Below, piece after piece: positions 7,503 through 15,827 of a stretch of 32,106 bases of DNA. The notes under the pieces were generated by a model. The model had not been told where the DNA came from. It did no database searches and saw only the letters and a list, made by a program, of their open reading frames with translations. Made by a program: the position numbers and the translations under genes. Location of the stretch: the NCBI GenBank assembly GCA_023665555.1, contig JAMPDR010000027.1, positions 1 to 32,106 of the forward strand, read 5' to 3'. Positions within the stretch are counted from its first letter, which is position 1; each line of letters starts with the position of its first letter. This DNA is from Ruminococcus sp. Its GTDB lineage: Bacteria; Bacillota; Clostridia; Oscillospirales; Acutalibacteraceae.

Positions 7503-7629
7503 GTTGAAAATTGTTTTTTACTGTTATAAAATCGGTTGACACATTGAATTGTTCGGCTAATTGTTCCTGAGTTAGACCTTTCTCTTTGCGAAGTTCTTTT
7601 AAACACACACCAATTTGCTTTGGATTCAT
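7483..7629 (-). pseudogene. Truncated XRE-family (HTH_3) regulator
   Basis: From an ATG at 7629 the frame reads MNPKQIGVCLKELRKEKGLT then QEQLAEQFNVSTDFI, the first helices of a Cro/C1-type HTH. It then degenerates (TVKNNF...) and stops after 48 residues. The expected third helix and C-terminal domain are missing. It is adjacent to the oriC-like patch, so the break may mark a recombination point. Confidence 0.6.
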
Positions 7630-7645
7630 AAAATCAAACCTACTT

Positions 7646-7696
7646 TCAATAAAAATAAACGAACACGAATCACAAATAAATTCGAGTTCGTTTATT
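7646..7696 (-). terminator. Terminator downstream of the hydrogenase gene
   Basis: Stem AATAAACGAAC / GTTCGTTTATT (11 bp) continues after one A-A mismatch with CGAAT / ATTCG. TTTTTATTG follows on the - strand. It is about 80 nt after the hydrogenase stop codon. Confidence 0.75.
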
Positions 7697-7775
7697 ATAT
7701 GGTAACTTTTAAGACAGAAAAAGTACACGACACAATGCGAGAAATTCTGTTTTTCGGACAGAAATATTTGTCGCA

Positions 7776-9221
7776 TCAATCATTATTTGCATTATTAACC
7801 GCATCGGTAATTGTCTTAACATTTTCCATTGCATCTCTGCCATATTTATCAACATCAACACGGCTCTTGTCACTGTGAGTCAAACAGCCTGCACCTCCGA
7901 CGCATCCGTCAACACAAGCCATTCCCTCAATGAAATTTGCAGGAAGAACGTTTTTATTTTTCCTGAGTAAAGCCATTCTGCATTCTTCAATACCACTGCA
8001 TGTCATCGGCTTATAGTCAAAGTCAATTCCATGTTCAAACAGACCTTGTCTTACTGCATCGGTAAGTCCGCCGCTGCGTGCAAAGATTCTGCCGAAATAT
8101 GACGCACCGTCAAAGGTTTCTTCTTCAGAATCAATAATATCAATGTCGCGGCTGTCAAACAAGGCTTGAAGTTCCTCAAAGGTGATAACACTGTCGATAA
8201 ACGGACGCACCTCCGGCTTTCTTGCTTCGGCTTTTTTCGCTGTGCAAGGTCCAATGAAAACAACCTTTGCCGTGGGGTCTTTTTCCTTAATATGCTTGGC
8301 AATTGTTGCGGCAGGAGAAAGATTTTCTGAAATATTTTCAGCAAGTTGCGGGAAACTCTTGCGAACATAATCAACAAACGCAGGACAGCACGAACTCATA
8401 AGAAAACCTTTTTCACCGAGTTCTTTCGACTCTTTATATGCAACCATGTCTGCGCCGAGAGCCGCTTCAACGACCTTATAAAATCCGAGTGCTTTTATAC
8501 CTTTGATAACCTTACCGAGCGTTGTAAACTTGAACTGACTTGAAACAGCAGGAGCAACAACTGCATAAACATTATAATTCGTGTTGTTCTTGCTCTTTTT
8601 GATGATGTCAATAACATTGATTACAAATGATTTGCTCATGATTGCGCCGAACGGACACTGATATACACATGCTCCGCATGAAATACATTTATCATTATCA
8701 ATGCTTGCCGCATAAGTTTCGGGATCCATGGAAATCGCTTTGACCTTGCATGCCATTTCACACGGACGGCGGCGGTTTATGATTGCATTATAAGGGCATA
8801 CCTTTGCACATTGTCCGCACTCAACACACTTTGATTTATCTATATGAGCCTTCTGCTGATTGTCATAGGTGATTGCACCTTTAGGGCATGCATCTTCACA
8901 GCGGTGAGCAAGGCATCCTCTGCAAAGGTCGCCGACTGTATAGCCGCCTTTCGGACATTCGTCACATGCAATGTCGATAACTTCAATAACATTGGGATTG
9001 CTCGAGTTGCCGCCGATGCCTATTTTTACTCGCTCTGAAACTATAGCGCGCTCTTTATAAACACAGCACCTCATTGTTGCAGAATCACCGGGAACAATGA
9101 TTTTCGGGATATCAACCATCCCCTCCATCAAGGTGCTTGTCCATGACTTTCTTGCAACTTCACGTATAACCTTATAATTAAGATGCTGAACCTTTGTGTC
9201 AAATTTTCTGATCTTTTTCAT
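7776..9221 (-). CDS. [FeFe] hydrogenase, group B type
   Basis: 481 residues. N-terminal ferredoxin-type clusters are at about 86-112 (CDECPKGG...CRGC...CEDACP), 132-143 (CVECGQCAKVCP) and 179-190 (CISCGACVYQCP). The H-cluster domain has L1 SSCCPAF (276-282), L2 GPCTAKK (325-331) and L3 EGMACVDGCVGGAG (432-445). The four H-cluster cysteines are C278, C326, C436 and C440. L1 and L2 differ from the TSCCPxW and MPCxxKKxE of group A enzymes, and with the missing N-terminal 2Fe-2S domain this fits the poorly studied group B. The role is hydrogen evolution or sensing with ferredoxin as partner. It is last in the apparent adhE / kinase-like / hydrogenase run. Confidence 0.93.
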   Translation of the reverse strand: MKKIRKFDTKVQHLNYKVIREVARKSWTSTLMEGMVDIPKIIVPGDSATMRCCVYKERAIVSERVKIGIGGNSSNPNVIEVIDIACDECPKGGYTVGDLCRGCLAHRCEDACPKGAITYDNQQKAHIDKSKCVECGQCAKVCPYNAIINRRRPCEMACKVKAISMDPETYAASIDNDKCISCGACVYQCPFGAIMSKSFVINVIDIIKKSKNNTNYNVYAVVAPAVSSQFKFTTLGKVIKGIKALGFYKVVEAALGADMVAYKESKELGEKGFLMSSCCPAFVDYVRKSFPQLAENISENLSPAATIAKHIKEKDPTAKVVFIGPCTAKKAEARKPEVRPFIDSVITFEELQALFDSRDIDIIDSEEETFDGASYFGRIFARSGGLTDAVRQGLFEHGIDFDYKPMTCSGIEECRMALLRKNKNVLPANFIEGMACVDGCVGGAGCLTHSDKSRVDVDKYGRDAMENVKTITDAVNNANND

Positions 9222-9265
9222 TTTATCGCCATGCGGTTAGGGTATAGAACCTAATCGCTCCTTTC
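9218..9265 (-). promoter_or_regulatory. Hairpin and mini-ORF in front of the hydrogenase start
   Basis: On the - strand GAAAGGA (9259-9265) is followed by a 9-bp hairpin, arms at 9250-9258 and 9233-9241 with one G-U pair. Directly after it is a four-codon ORF (ATG GCG ATA AAA TGA) at 9218-9232, whose stop overlaps the hydrogenase ATG as ATGA. The hairpin could bring the ribosome binding site next to the mini-ORF and couple its translation to the hydrogenase. Confidence 0.45.
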
Positions 9266-9284
9266 TTTAACATCCGAGAATATA

Positions 9285-10034
9285 TCAATCTTTTCCGTAA
9301 TTTTCTGCCAAATCGAGCAGTCGCTTCTTATTTTCCCCTTTGCTCTCAACCGAGTGGGCGGCCGCAACTATAGGAATCCAGCGTTTAACATATTCAATAT
9401 CATTACCCGATTTTTCGCAAAACAGCTTGAGATATTTTTCTGCAAGTTCGTTTTCGCCATCAAGACGGAACAAAAGATAAGTCATTGCGGCATCGCCGGA
9501 TGCATTGCCCTGAGTTGCATGCGACCAGTCAAGTATATATGCCTTACCGTCCTTGCCTACAATTACGTTTGACGGATTAAAGTCGCCGTGACATATCTTA
9601 TGATGTTTCGGCATATTTCCAAGCTTTGTGTAAAAATCAAAACGTGTTGTTGCTTCAAGTTCCGATTGCTTAATCTGGCGGTTTATCCTGTCTTTGAGTT
9701 TTGTTAATGCAGTTGATTGCACTTTGTGAAATTCAACCTGCAAATCAACAAACATATCGAGATATTCATCAATTTTTTCGGGATTCGCTTTCATAAGAAC
9801 ATCCAGCGGCTCGCCCTCAAAATATTCGGAAACAACCATCCATTTGCCGTCAGCCTGTTTGATTTCGAGGATCGCAGGAACATTCATACCTGCCTCTTCG
9901 ATAATAGCTTGATTGTGTGCCTCATTCATTATGAACGACTTCGGATAGTTTTCGGCGAACACCTTAATTGTTCTGTTGCCGTCACGATAAACCGTTTTGT
10001 TTTCTCTGACAGCAATCGTCTTTCCAAATTCCAT
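9285..10034 (-). CDS. Aminoglycoside phosphotransferase/choline kinase-like protein
   Basis: 249 residues with the APH-fold kinase layout. There is an N-terminal nucleotide-binding lobe (NRTIKVF; hinge VVSEYFEGEPLD), the catalytic loop ICHGDFNPSNVIV near residue 148 with the Brenner-type HGDxxxxN, and the metal-binding ILDWSHA that replaces DFG. The substrate is unknown; the family phosphorylates small hydroxyl compounds and is often mislabelled as a resistance enzyme. It lies 21 nt after adhE with AGGAGTG in the gap, so it is co-transcribed with adhE. The hydrogenase follows after 63 nt. Confidence 0.85.
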   Translation of the reverse strand: MEFGKTIAVRENKTVYRDGNRTIKVFAENYPKSFIMNEAHNQAIIEEAGMNVPAILEIKQADGKWMVVSEYFEGEPLDVLMKANPEKIDEYLDMFVDLQVEFHKVQSTALTKLKDRINRQIKQSELEATTRFDFYTKLGNMPKHHKICHGDFNPSNVIVGKDGKAYILDWSHATQGNASGDAAMTYLLFRLDGENELAEKYLKLFCEKSGNDIEYVKRWIPIVAAAHSVESKGENKKRLLDLAENYGKD

Positions 10035-10055
10035 TTCTTTTCACTCCTATATTTC

Positions 10056-12635
10056 TCAGCCGTAATATGCTTTTAAATATATTTCTTTAATCTCACTTAT
10101 CAGCGGATAACGTGGGTTTGCACCCGTACACTGATCGTCAAATGCCTTTTCAGACATTTCATCTATTATTTTCAAAAAATGCTTTTCGTCAATACCATAA
10201 TCCTTGATAGTTCTTTTTATTTCTAACTTGTCTTTCAGCTGCTCAATTTTATTTATAAGCTGCTGCATTTTATCATCATCGTTTCCACCGCAAATTCCGA
10301 TGTGTTCGGCAATCTCCGCATATCTTCTTTTTGCCATTGGATATGCATATTGCGGAAAAGTGCCCATTTTCGCAGGTATCTCTGCCGAGTTGAAACGTAT
10401 GATCTCACAAATAAGCAGAGCATTGGCAACACCGTGTGACAAGTGGCAATATGCTCCCAATTTATGCGCCATCGAATGACATACACCTAAAAATGAATTT
10501 GCAAATGCCATGCCTGCAATTGTTGCCGCGTTAGCCATTTTCTCTCTTGCCTTTATATCGTTTCCGTTTTCGTATACTTTCGGAAGATACTCAAAAATCA
10601 GCTTGATACTATGAAGTGCGGCGGCATCTGTGAAGTCAGTGGCAAGCATTGACGCATACGACTCAATCGCATGAGTCAGCGCATCAATGCCGGATGCAGC
10701 CGTAAGACTTTTTGGAGCAGACATGTGAAAATCAATGTCAACAATCGCCATATCAGGCAATAATTCATAATCAGCAATCGGATATTTTATACCCGTCTTT
10801 TCGTCAGTGATAACCGCAAACGGTGTGACCTCAGAGCCTGTTCCGGCTGAAGTTGGCACAGCAACAAAATATGCCTTTTCACCCATCTTCGGAAAACCGT
10901 AAACGCGTTTTCTGATATCTTGGAAACGCATCGCCATATCCATGAAATTAGTGTCCGGGTACTCGTAAAGCACCCACATGATTTTCGCCGCATCCATAGC
11001 AGAACCGCCGCCAAACGCAATAATCACGTCAGGCTTGAATGCCGCCATTTGTTTTGCGCCTTCTCTTGCACTTTCGAGCGCTGGGTCAGGTTCAACACTG
11101 TGAAAGACGGCGGTTTCCGCTTTCAGTTCGGTTAACTTACCGGTGATGTTCTTTGTAAAACCGTGAGAAAAAAGAAAATCGTCTGTCACAACAAAAGCTC
11201 TCTTTTTCCCCATAACATTCACTATCTCTTCAAGCGCAAACGATGTGCATCCCCTTTTGAGATATATTTTTTCGGGTGTTCTGAACCAAAGCATATTTTC
11301 TCTGCGTTCGGCAACAGTTTTGATGTTGAGAAGATGAATTACTCCAACATTTTCACTCACCGAATTGCCGCCCCATGAACCGCAACCGAGTGTCAATGAC
11401 GGAGCAAGCTTAAAGTTATATAAATCACCAATGCCGCCATGTGACGACGGTGTATTTACAACAATTCTGCATGCTTTCATTCTTTCTGAAAACTCATTCA
11501 GAAGTTCTCTTTCTTTTTCTGCATCAAGATAAATTGATGCAGTGTGTCCGAGTCCGCCCTCGTTAACAAGTTCCTCGGCTTTTTGAAATGCCGATTCGGC
11601 GTTTTCGGCTTTCAGCATTGCAATAACAGGGCAAAGTTTTTCCCACGCAAGCGGTTCTGTTTTATCGCAGACATTAATCTCACCAACAAGAACCTTCGTA
11701 CTTTCGGGAACATCTATATCTGCTTTTTTTGCAATCTGAACCGCAGTTTTGCCAACAATTTCTGCGTTCAACTTATTATCTTTAAACAAAGTCTTTCTGA
11801 CAGACTGAGTTTCTTCATCATTTAAGAAATAACCGCCGCGTGCAATAAATTCAGTTTTTACTTTTTCGTAAATATCTTTCACCGCAACAACAGCCTGCTC
11901 AGATGCACAAATAACACCGTTGTCGAATGTTTTTGAAAGTATTATCGAACTCACAGCTGATTTGATATCGGCTGACGGCAAAATCACCGCAGGTGTGTTT
12001 CCTGCACCAACACCGATTGCAGGCTTGCCGCTTGAATATGCAACTTTTACCATACCCGGTCCGCCCGTTGCAAGAATCATATCCGCCTGTTTCATAAGTT
12101 CAGCACTTTCGTCAACGCTCGGTTCATCAAGCCATCCTATTATATTTTGCGGAGCACCTGCCTTTATCGCTGTTTCAAGCAGGATTTTCGCCGTTTGAAC
12201 TGTGCATTTTTTCGCTCTCGGATGCGGACTTAAAATAATACCGTTGCGCGTTTTCAGGCAAAGCAGAATTTTAAAAATCGCCGTTGATGTTGGATTGGTC
12301 GTCGGTATTATTGCCGCCACAACACCTATCGGCGATGCTATTTTTGTGATACCATAAGCTGCGTCATGCTCAATGATGCCACACGTTTTTGTGTTTTTAT
12401 ATGCATTGAAAATGTACTCGGACGCATAGTGATTTTTTATCACCTTATCCTCTGCAAGACCCATATCTGTTTCTTCAACCGCCATTTTCGCAAACTCAAC
12501 TCTGAGCATGTTAGCTTTCTTTGCAACTGCGGCAAAAATTTTATCAACCTGCTTTTGCGAATAAGTTGAATAAATTTCCTGTGCCTTTCTGACACATTCA
12601 ACTATATTCGTAATTTCAGTTTTATTTTCCGACAT
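10056..12635 (-). CDS. adhE: Bifunctional acetaldehyde-CoA / alcohol dehydrogenase
   Basis: 859 residues, the normal AdhE length. The N-terminal half (about 1-430) is the CoA-acylating aldehyde dehydrogenase: IIPTTNPTSTAIFK, GGPGMVKVAYSSGKPAIGVGAGN in parts, and the catalytic Cys in FDNGVICASEQ near residue 241. The C-terminal half (about 450-859) is the iron-dependent alcohol dehydrogenase, with AFGGGSAMDAAK, PTSAGTGSEVTPFAV, and iron ligands in DALTHAIESYAS and CHSMAHKLGAYCHLSHG. It converts acetyl-CoA to ethanol with two NADH and forms spirosomes in other bacteria. GAGGTG precedes the ATG. The redox repressor gene rex lies directly upstream on the same strand, which fits NADH/NAD-controlled expression. 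Confidence 0.97.
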   Translation of the reverse strand: MSENKTEITNIVECVRKAQEIYSTYSQKQVDKIFAAVAKKANMLRVEFAKMAVEETDMGLAEDKVIKNHYASEYIFNAYKNTKTCGIIEHDAAYGITKIASPIGVVAAIIPTTNPTSTAIFKILLCLKTRNGIILSPHPRAKKCTVQTAKILLETAIKAGAPQNIIGWLDEPSVDESAELMKQADMILATGGPGMVKVAYSSGKPAIGVGAGNTPAVILPSADIKSAVSSIILSKTFDNGVICASEQAVVAVKDIYEKVKTEFIARGGYFLNDEETQSVRKTLFKDNKLNAEIVGKTAVQIAKKADIDVPESTKVLVGEINVCDKTEPLAWEKLCPVIAMLKAENAESAFQKAEELVNEGGLGHTASIYLDAEKERELLNEFSERMKACRIVVNTPSSHGGIGDLYNFKLAPSLTLGCGSWGGNSVSENVGVIHLLNIKTVAERRENMLWFRTPEKIYLKRGCTSFALEEIVNVMGKKRAFVVTDDFLFSHGFTKNITGKLTELKAETAVFHSVEPDPALESAREGAKQMAAFKPDVIIAFGGGSAMDAAKIMWVLYEYPDTNFMDMAMRFQDIRKRVYGFPKMGEKAYFVAVPTSAGTGSEVTPFAVITDEKTGIKYPIADYELLPDMAIVDIDFHMSAPKSLTAASGIDALTHAIESYASMLATDFTDAAALHSIKLIFEYLPKVYENGNDIKAREKMANAATIAGMAFANSFLGVCHSMAHKLGAYCHLSHGVANALLICEIIRFNSAEIPAKMGTFPQYAYPMAKRRYAEIAEHIGICGGNDDDKMQQLINKIEQLKDKLEIKRTIKDYGIDEKHFLKIIDEMSEKAFDDQCTGANPRYPLISEIKEIYLKAYYG

Positions 12636-12652
12636 AACGACACCTCTTCAAA

Positions 12653-12687
12653 GAAAGTTCCGATCCATCTAAAGTATCAGAACTTTC
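12653..12687 (-). promoter_or_regulatory. Hairpin in the adhE leader
   Basis: In the 95-nt rex-adhE gap, GAAAGTTCTGAT pairs with ATCGGAACTTTC (12 positions, one G-U) around an 11-nt loop. It ends 18 nt before the adhE ATG. There is no T-run, so it looks like an mRNA-stability or regulatory hairpin rather than a terminator. Confidence 0.5.
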
Positions 12688-12730
12688 AAATATTTTCAAA
12701 GAGATTATCGGTTAAAATGAAGGCTATTAT

Positions 12731-13357
12731 TCAATTATCAGTTATACTCTCGCCGCTCTCAAGCTGTTTTGTGAGAAGAGCAAGCGATGCTGCCATATTT
12801 TCATCGTGAACCAAAACATCACTCGGCAGATTAAGATGTATCGGTGCAAAGTTCCAAATCGCTTTAATGCCGCTTTTATACATCTTGTCGGCAACCTCCT
12901 GCGCAGCAAATGCAGGCACGGTGATAATACCGATGCGAATATTCTCCAATCGGCAGAACTTTTCAAGCACATCAATACTATATACCTTTTTATCAGATAC
13001 CTGTGCACCCACATTTCTCACGTCAAAAGCCGCAACTATATCAAGTCCGTAGTCACGAAAACCTCCATACCCCATAAGAGCCTCACCAAGTTTACCTGCT
13101 CCGATGAGTATGGCTTTTTTTCTGTTGTTGTAGCCGAGGAAGTTTTCAAGCGTTGCTATGAGTTCAAGCCTGTTATAACCTATCTTCGGTCTGCCGCTTC
13201 CGCTTACTGCTCCGAGATCTTTTCTAACCTGCACATCGCCGTAATTCAGACCCGCGGCAATCGAAGTTGCCGAAATATTAACGGTTTCTTCAGGCAACTG
13301 CTTAAGATAGTTGAGATATACAGGCAGTCGTCGAAGGGTGCTTACTGAAATACCCAA
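12731..13357 (-). CDS. rex: Redox-sensing transcriptional repressor Rex
   Basis: 208 residues, the typical length. The N-terminal winged helix includes ISVSTLRRLPVYLNYL and the recognition region SIAAGLNYGDVQVRKDLGAV. The C-terminal Rossmann domain binds NAD(H) through AILIGAGKLGEALMGYGGF, and DVLVHDENMAASLALLTKQL is the domain-swapped C-terminal helix. Rex releases DNA when NADH is high and commonly represses adhE and hydrogenase genes. The start is TTG at 13357 with AAGGAG upstream; no ATG is available near the conserved N terminus. It lies directly upstream of adhE. Confidence 0.95.
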   Translation of the reverse strand: MGISVSTLRRLPVYLNYLKQLPEETVNISATSIAAGLNYGDVQVRKDLGAVSGSGRPKIGYNRLELIATLENFLGYNNRKKAILIGAGKLGEALMGYGGFRDYGLDIVAAFDVRNVGAQVSDKKVYSIDVLEKFCRLENIRIGIITVPAFAAQEVADKMYKSGIKAIWNFAPIHLNLPSDVLVHDENMAASLALLTKQLESGESITDN

Positions 13358-13445
13358 AATTTTGCTCCTTTTTAATAAACGTTACTAAAAATACCATTAT
13401 GAAATATCATGAAAAGTTATGGACTCCATGTATTCCACCATTTTA

Positions 13446-13474
13446 AATATACCACAAGTCGCCGCAAAAATCAA
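13446..13474 (-). promoter_or_regulatory. rex promoter
   Basis: TTGATT at 13469-13474, a 17-nt spacer, and TATATT at 13446-13451, about 90 nt upstream of the TTG start. No clear TTGTTAA-N4-TTAACAA Rex operator was seen here or in front of adhE. Confidence 0.6.
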
Positions 13475-13519
13475 TTATGAGAGCCTGCTTTGCGATATAC
13501 TTTTGATATATAAATATAA

Positions 13520-13573
13520 CAAAAGTCAAATAGGACTCAGTACTCAGCCGCGAAAGATCTGAGTACCAAGTCC
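13520..13573 (-). terminator. Strong terminator of the M23 peptidase gene
   Basis: A 15-bp stem without mismatches (two G-U pairs), with arms at 13559-13573 and 13533-13547 and an 11-nt loop. TATTTGACTTTTG follows. It begins 7 nt after the stop codon. Confidence 0.88.
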
Positions 13574-13579
13574 GTACTT

Positions 13580-14968
13580 TTATTTATGTACATAGTTCAT
13601 CGGGTTTTGTTTAACACCATTATGACGTATTTCAAAGTGAAGGTGCTTACCTCTTGCATTTCCGGTTTCGCCGACTATTGCAATCTGCTGACCTTTTTCA
13701 ACGTGCTGACCCGATGAAACCGAAAGGCTTGCACAATGACCGTAAAGTGACACATATCCGTCGCCATGATCGATAACAACATATCTGCCATATCCTGTTG
13801 TACCCCAAATTGCAGTAATAACAGTACCGCTTCTTGTTGCATAAATCGGCTGACCGCCACAGCCTGCAATATCAACACCGCCATGGAATCCCCAACCGGA
13901 AATTGATGGATTTCTGTTGCCGAATCCGCTTGAAATATAACAATAAGCATTGCCGAGCGGCCACCCCCACGAAGCACTCGTTGTGTGATGTGAGGCAGTT
14001 GTTGCAGTTGATGTGCTGCTATTTGCCGTATTATTTGACTGACTTTGACTTGTTGCCGCGCTTGTCGGTGCAGCAGTTGTTGTAGGTTTCGTTGTTGTTG
14101 CCATGTATCGGCTGATGATTTCTTCAATCTCTTTATCCGCCTGTTCACGCTCGGCGGAAAGTTTATTTATGTAAGCTTTATATGCTTCACTGTTTTTATC
14201 GAGATTTTCAATGTACTTTTCAGATTCCTCATAGTTCTTTTCAAGCTGTTTTTCCGCGGCGTTATATTCCGCCTGTTTGGAAGTCAACTCCTTTTTCCTT
14301 GCAACGGATTTTGACTTCAATGATTCAATCTCATCCTGTTTATCAGTGAGGCTCGTCTGCTTTGTTTCGAGTTCTTTTTTTGCATCTTTCAGCGTGGTTA
14401 CCTGCTCTTTGAAATTATTGATAACCTTTGAGTCCTCTTCACTCATGCGCTTCATCATTTCAAGGCTCGTGAGAAACTGTGCAAGATTTTCAGAACCCAT
14501 GAGAATTTTAAGTGTGGAATCGTTTCCCTGGATATATGCAGTGCGAAGTTTTTGAGCAAGAAGGTCTTTTGAATCGTCTATGCTGTTTTGAGTCTCGCTT
14601 ATTTGAGTGTTCGTAACCTTAATTTCATCTTTGATTATGCTGATTTCATTTTTCAGCTTTTTTATTTGCTTATCATATCCGTCAATTTCATTGTCGATGG
14701 TCTGAACTTGTGTATCAAGCGCACTAACCTTATCTTTCGCCGCAGATATTTGCTTATCAAGTGTATCCAGATATTCCTGCTGTTGTTCTTTTTTATCGGC
14801 AAGAGATGCCAGCTTATCCTTATTCTGTTTTATTTCTTCGTCAATCTGATCTATTCTGTCCTGCAATTCCTGTTTTGTTGCGGCATGTGCAACAGTTGCC
14901 GTGCCTGCAAGCGAAACACAAAGCCACACTGTGACTGCACACATAAGTACCGCGAAAAATCTTTTCAT
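13580..14968 (-). CDS. Secreted coiled-coil M23 (LytM) peptidase, EnvC/PcsB-like
   Basis: 462 residues. The signal peptide (MKRFFAVLMCAVTVWLCVSL...) ends near AHA-ATK. Residues about 35-280 form a long coiled coil (repeated Lys/Glu/Gln heptads), followed by a Thr/Ser/Ala-rich linker (about 290-330) and a C-terminal M23 domain. Zinc ligands are visible in GFHGGVDIAG and HLHFEIRHNG, with YGRYVVIDHGDG and YVSLYGH between. Proteins of this layout are murein hydrolases or amidase activators at the division site, often driven by FtsEX; no ftsEX is present here. It has its own promoter and a strong terminator. Confidence 0.92.
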   Translation of the reverse strand: MKRFFAVLMCAVTVWLCVSLAGTATVAHAATKQELQDRIDQIDEEIKQNKDKLASLADKKEQQQEYLDTLDKQISAAKDKVSALDTQVQTIDNEIDGYDKQIKKLKNEISIIKDEIKVTNTQISETQNSIDDSKDLLAQKLRTAYIQGNDSTLKILMGSENLAQFLTSLEMMKRMSEEDSKVINNFKEQVTTLKDAKKELETKQTSLTDKQDEIESLKSKSVARKKELTSKQAEYNAAEKQLEKNYEESEKYIENLDKNSEAYKAYINKLSAEREQADKEIEEIISRYMATTTKPTTTAAPTSAATSQSQSNNTANSSTSTATTASHHTTSASWGWPLGNAYCYISSGFGNRNPSISGWGFHGGVDIAGCGGQPIYATRSGTVITAIWGTTGYGRYVVIDHGDGYVSLYGHCASLSVSSGQHVEKGQQIAIVGETGNARGKHLHFEIRHNGVKQNPMNYVHK

Positions 14969-15016
14969 TTTCTTCCATTTCTCCTTAATTCGACAAGAAA
15001 TTTGCTTTACAACTTT

Positions 15017-15045
15017 ATTCTATCACGTTGAGATAGATATGTCAA
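15017..15045 (-). promoter_or_regulatory. Promoter of the M23 peptidase gene
   Basis: TTGACA at 15040-15045, a 17-nt spacer, and TAGAAT at 15017-15022. AAGGAG follows 12 nt before the ATG. Confidence 0.85.
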
Positions 15046-15062
15046 ATCGGATTTGATAATCC

Positions 15063-15698
15063 TCAATTTTCAACGTTTTCATAAACTTTTCTGTAAAAAT
15101 CACGATTTCTGATAAACAGCTTTCCAACAAGTACCGAAACCGCCGCCAACAATACAAGCACTAAAATCAAGCCGCCGATTTTGTGAATAACCGCAAGTTT
15201 TATTGCAATTGCGATAAGCGGCAAAAAGCCTATCATAAATTCAAGAATCAAACTCACCTGCGATTCAACATACTGACGTCTGAGCGGTTCTCCGCCTATC
15301 ATACTCACATCAAAATCAACATCGCTACCCGAAACATCAACCTGCCTGCAGCAATGCTCATCTTTGCAGTCTTTTATTCTAATTTCTGCCGCCTCGCCAA
15401 CGTTTTTGATTTTTAACTTCAGCGGAAGAGAAATACTTTTTGAAAAATCACTCACTTCACCCAAGAGCAGCATAATCAAAGATACAAGCACAAATCCAAC
15501 AAATTTTCTTAATTTTGTAAATCTGTCATCCAATGATTCAGAGCCATCAATAGCAATGCTGTCGATTTCAGTATCGCTGCGTATTATTACCTCTTCACCG
15601 CAATCTATCTCTTGGCTTTTCAACGGTCTTTCACCGATATCAAGAGCAGTGATAAAAATACTCTGAGATGATGAATTATAAAATGTAATTTTGCTCAT
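15063..15698 (-). CDS. Unrecognised membrane protein
   Basis: 211 residues. A soluble N-terminal part of mostly beta character (about 1-64) is followed by a membrane segment (FVGFVLVSLIMLLLGEV, about 66-82). Next is a soluble middle part with CKDEHCCRQVDVSG, then two adjacent membrane segments at about 150-190, ending in a basic tail. GAGAGGT precedes the ATG. I do not recognise a family. It lies between the M23 gene and the sigma/anti-sigma pair and is separated from the latter by a terminator, so it is probably transcribed alone. Confidence 0.7.
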   Translation of the reverse strand: MSKITFYNSSSQSIFITALDIGERPLKSQEIDCGEEVIIRSDTEIDSIAIDGSESLDDRFTKLRKFVGFVLVSLIMLLLGEVSDFSKSISLPLKLKIKNVGEAAEIRIKDCKDEHCCRQVDVSGSDVDFDVSMIGGEPLRRQYVESQVSLILEFMIGFLPLIAIAIKLAVIHKIGGLILVLVLLAAVSVLVGKLFIRNRDFYRKVYENVEN

Positions 15699-15763
15699 AT
15701 GATATTACCTCTCATATTCAAAGCTATCATAAATATGTTATCACTTCATATTAAAACATACCA

Positions 15764-15816
15764 TAAAACAAAAAGCGGCAAGCCGCAACAGCAACCGCCG
15801 CCAAGCTTACCGCTTT
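15764..15816 (-). terminator. Terminator after the sigma/anti-sigma operon
   Basis: AAAGCGGTAAGC pairs with GCTTGCCGCTTT (12 bp, one G-U) around a GC-rich loop. TTGTTTTATGG follows. It starts 12 nt after the stop codon. Confidence 0.85.
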
Positions 15817-15827
15817 TATCTTAGTTA

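Noticed and set aside
7483..7779. A 98-residue frame including the XRE fragment
   Set aside because: Its first 50 codons cross the hydrogenase terminator hairpin and do not look like protein; only the part from the ATG at 7629 resembles a gene.
7615..7878. Open + strand frame over the 3' end of the hydrogenase gene
   Set aside because: It overlaps a clear [FeFe] hydrogenase C terminus and a terminator, and has no family resemblance.
12636..12730. Rex operator between rex and adhE
   Set aside because: No convincing TTGTTAA-N4-TTAACAA inverted repeat could be found; only a GAAAGTTC hairpin is present.
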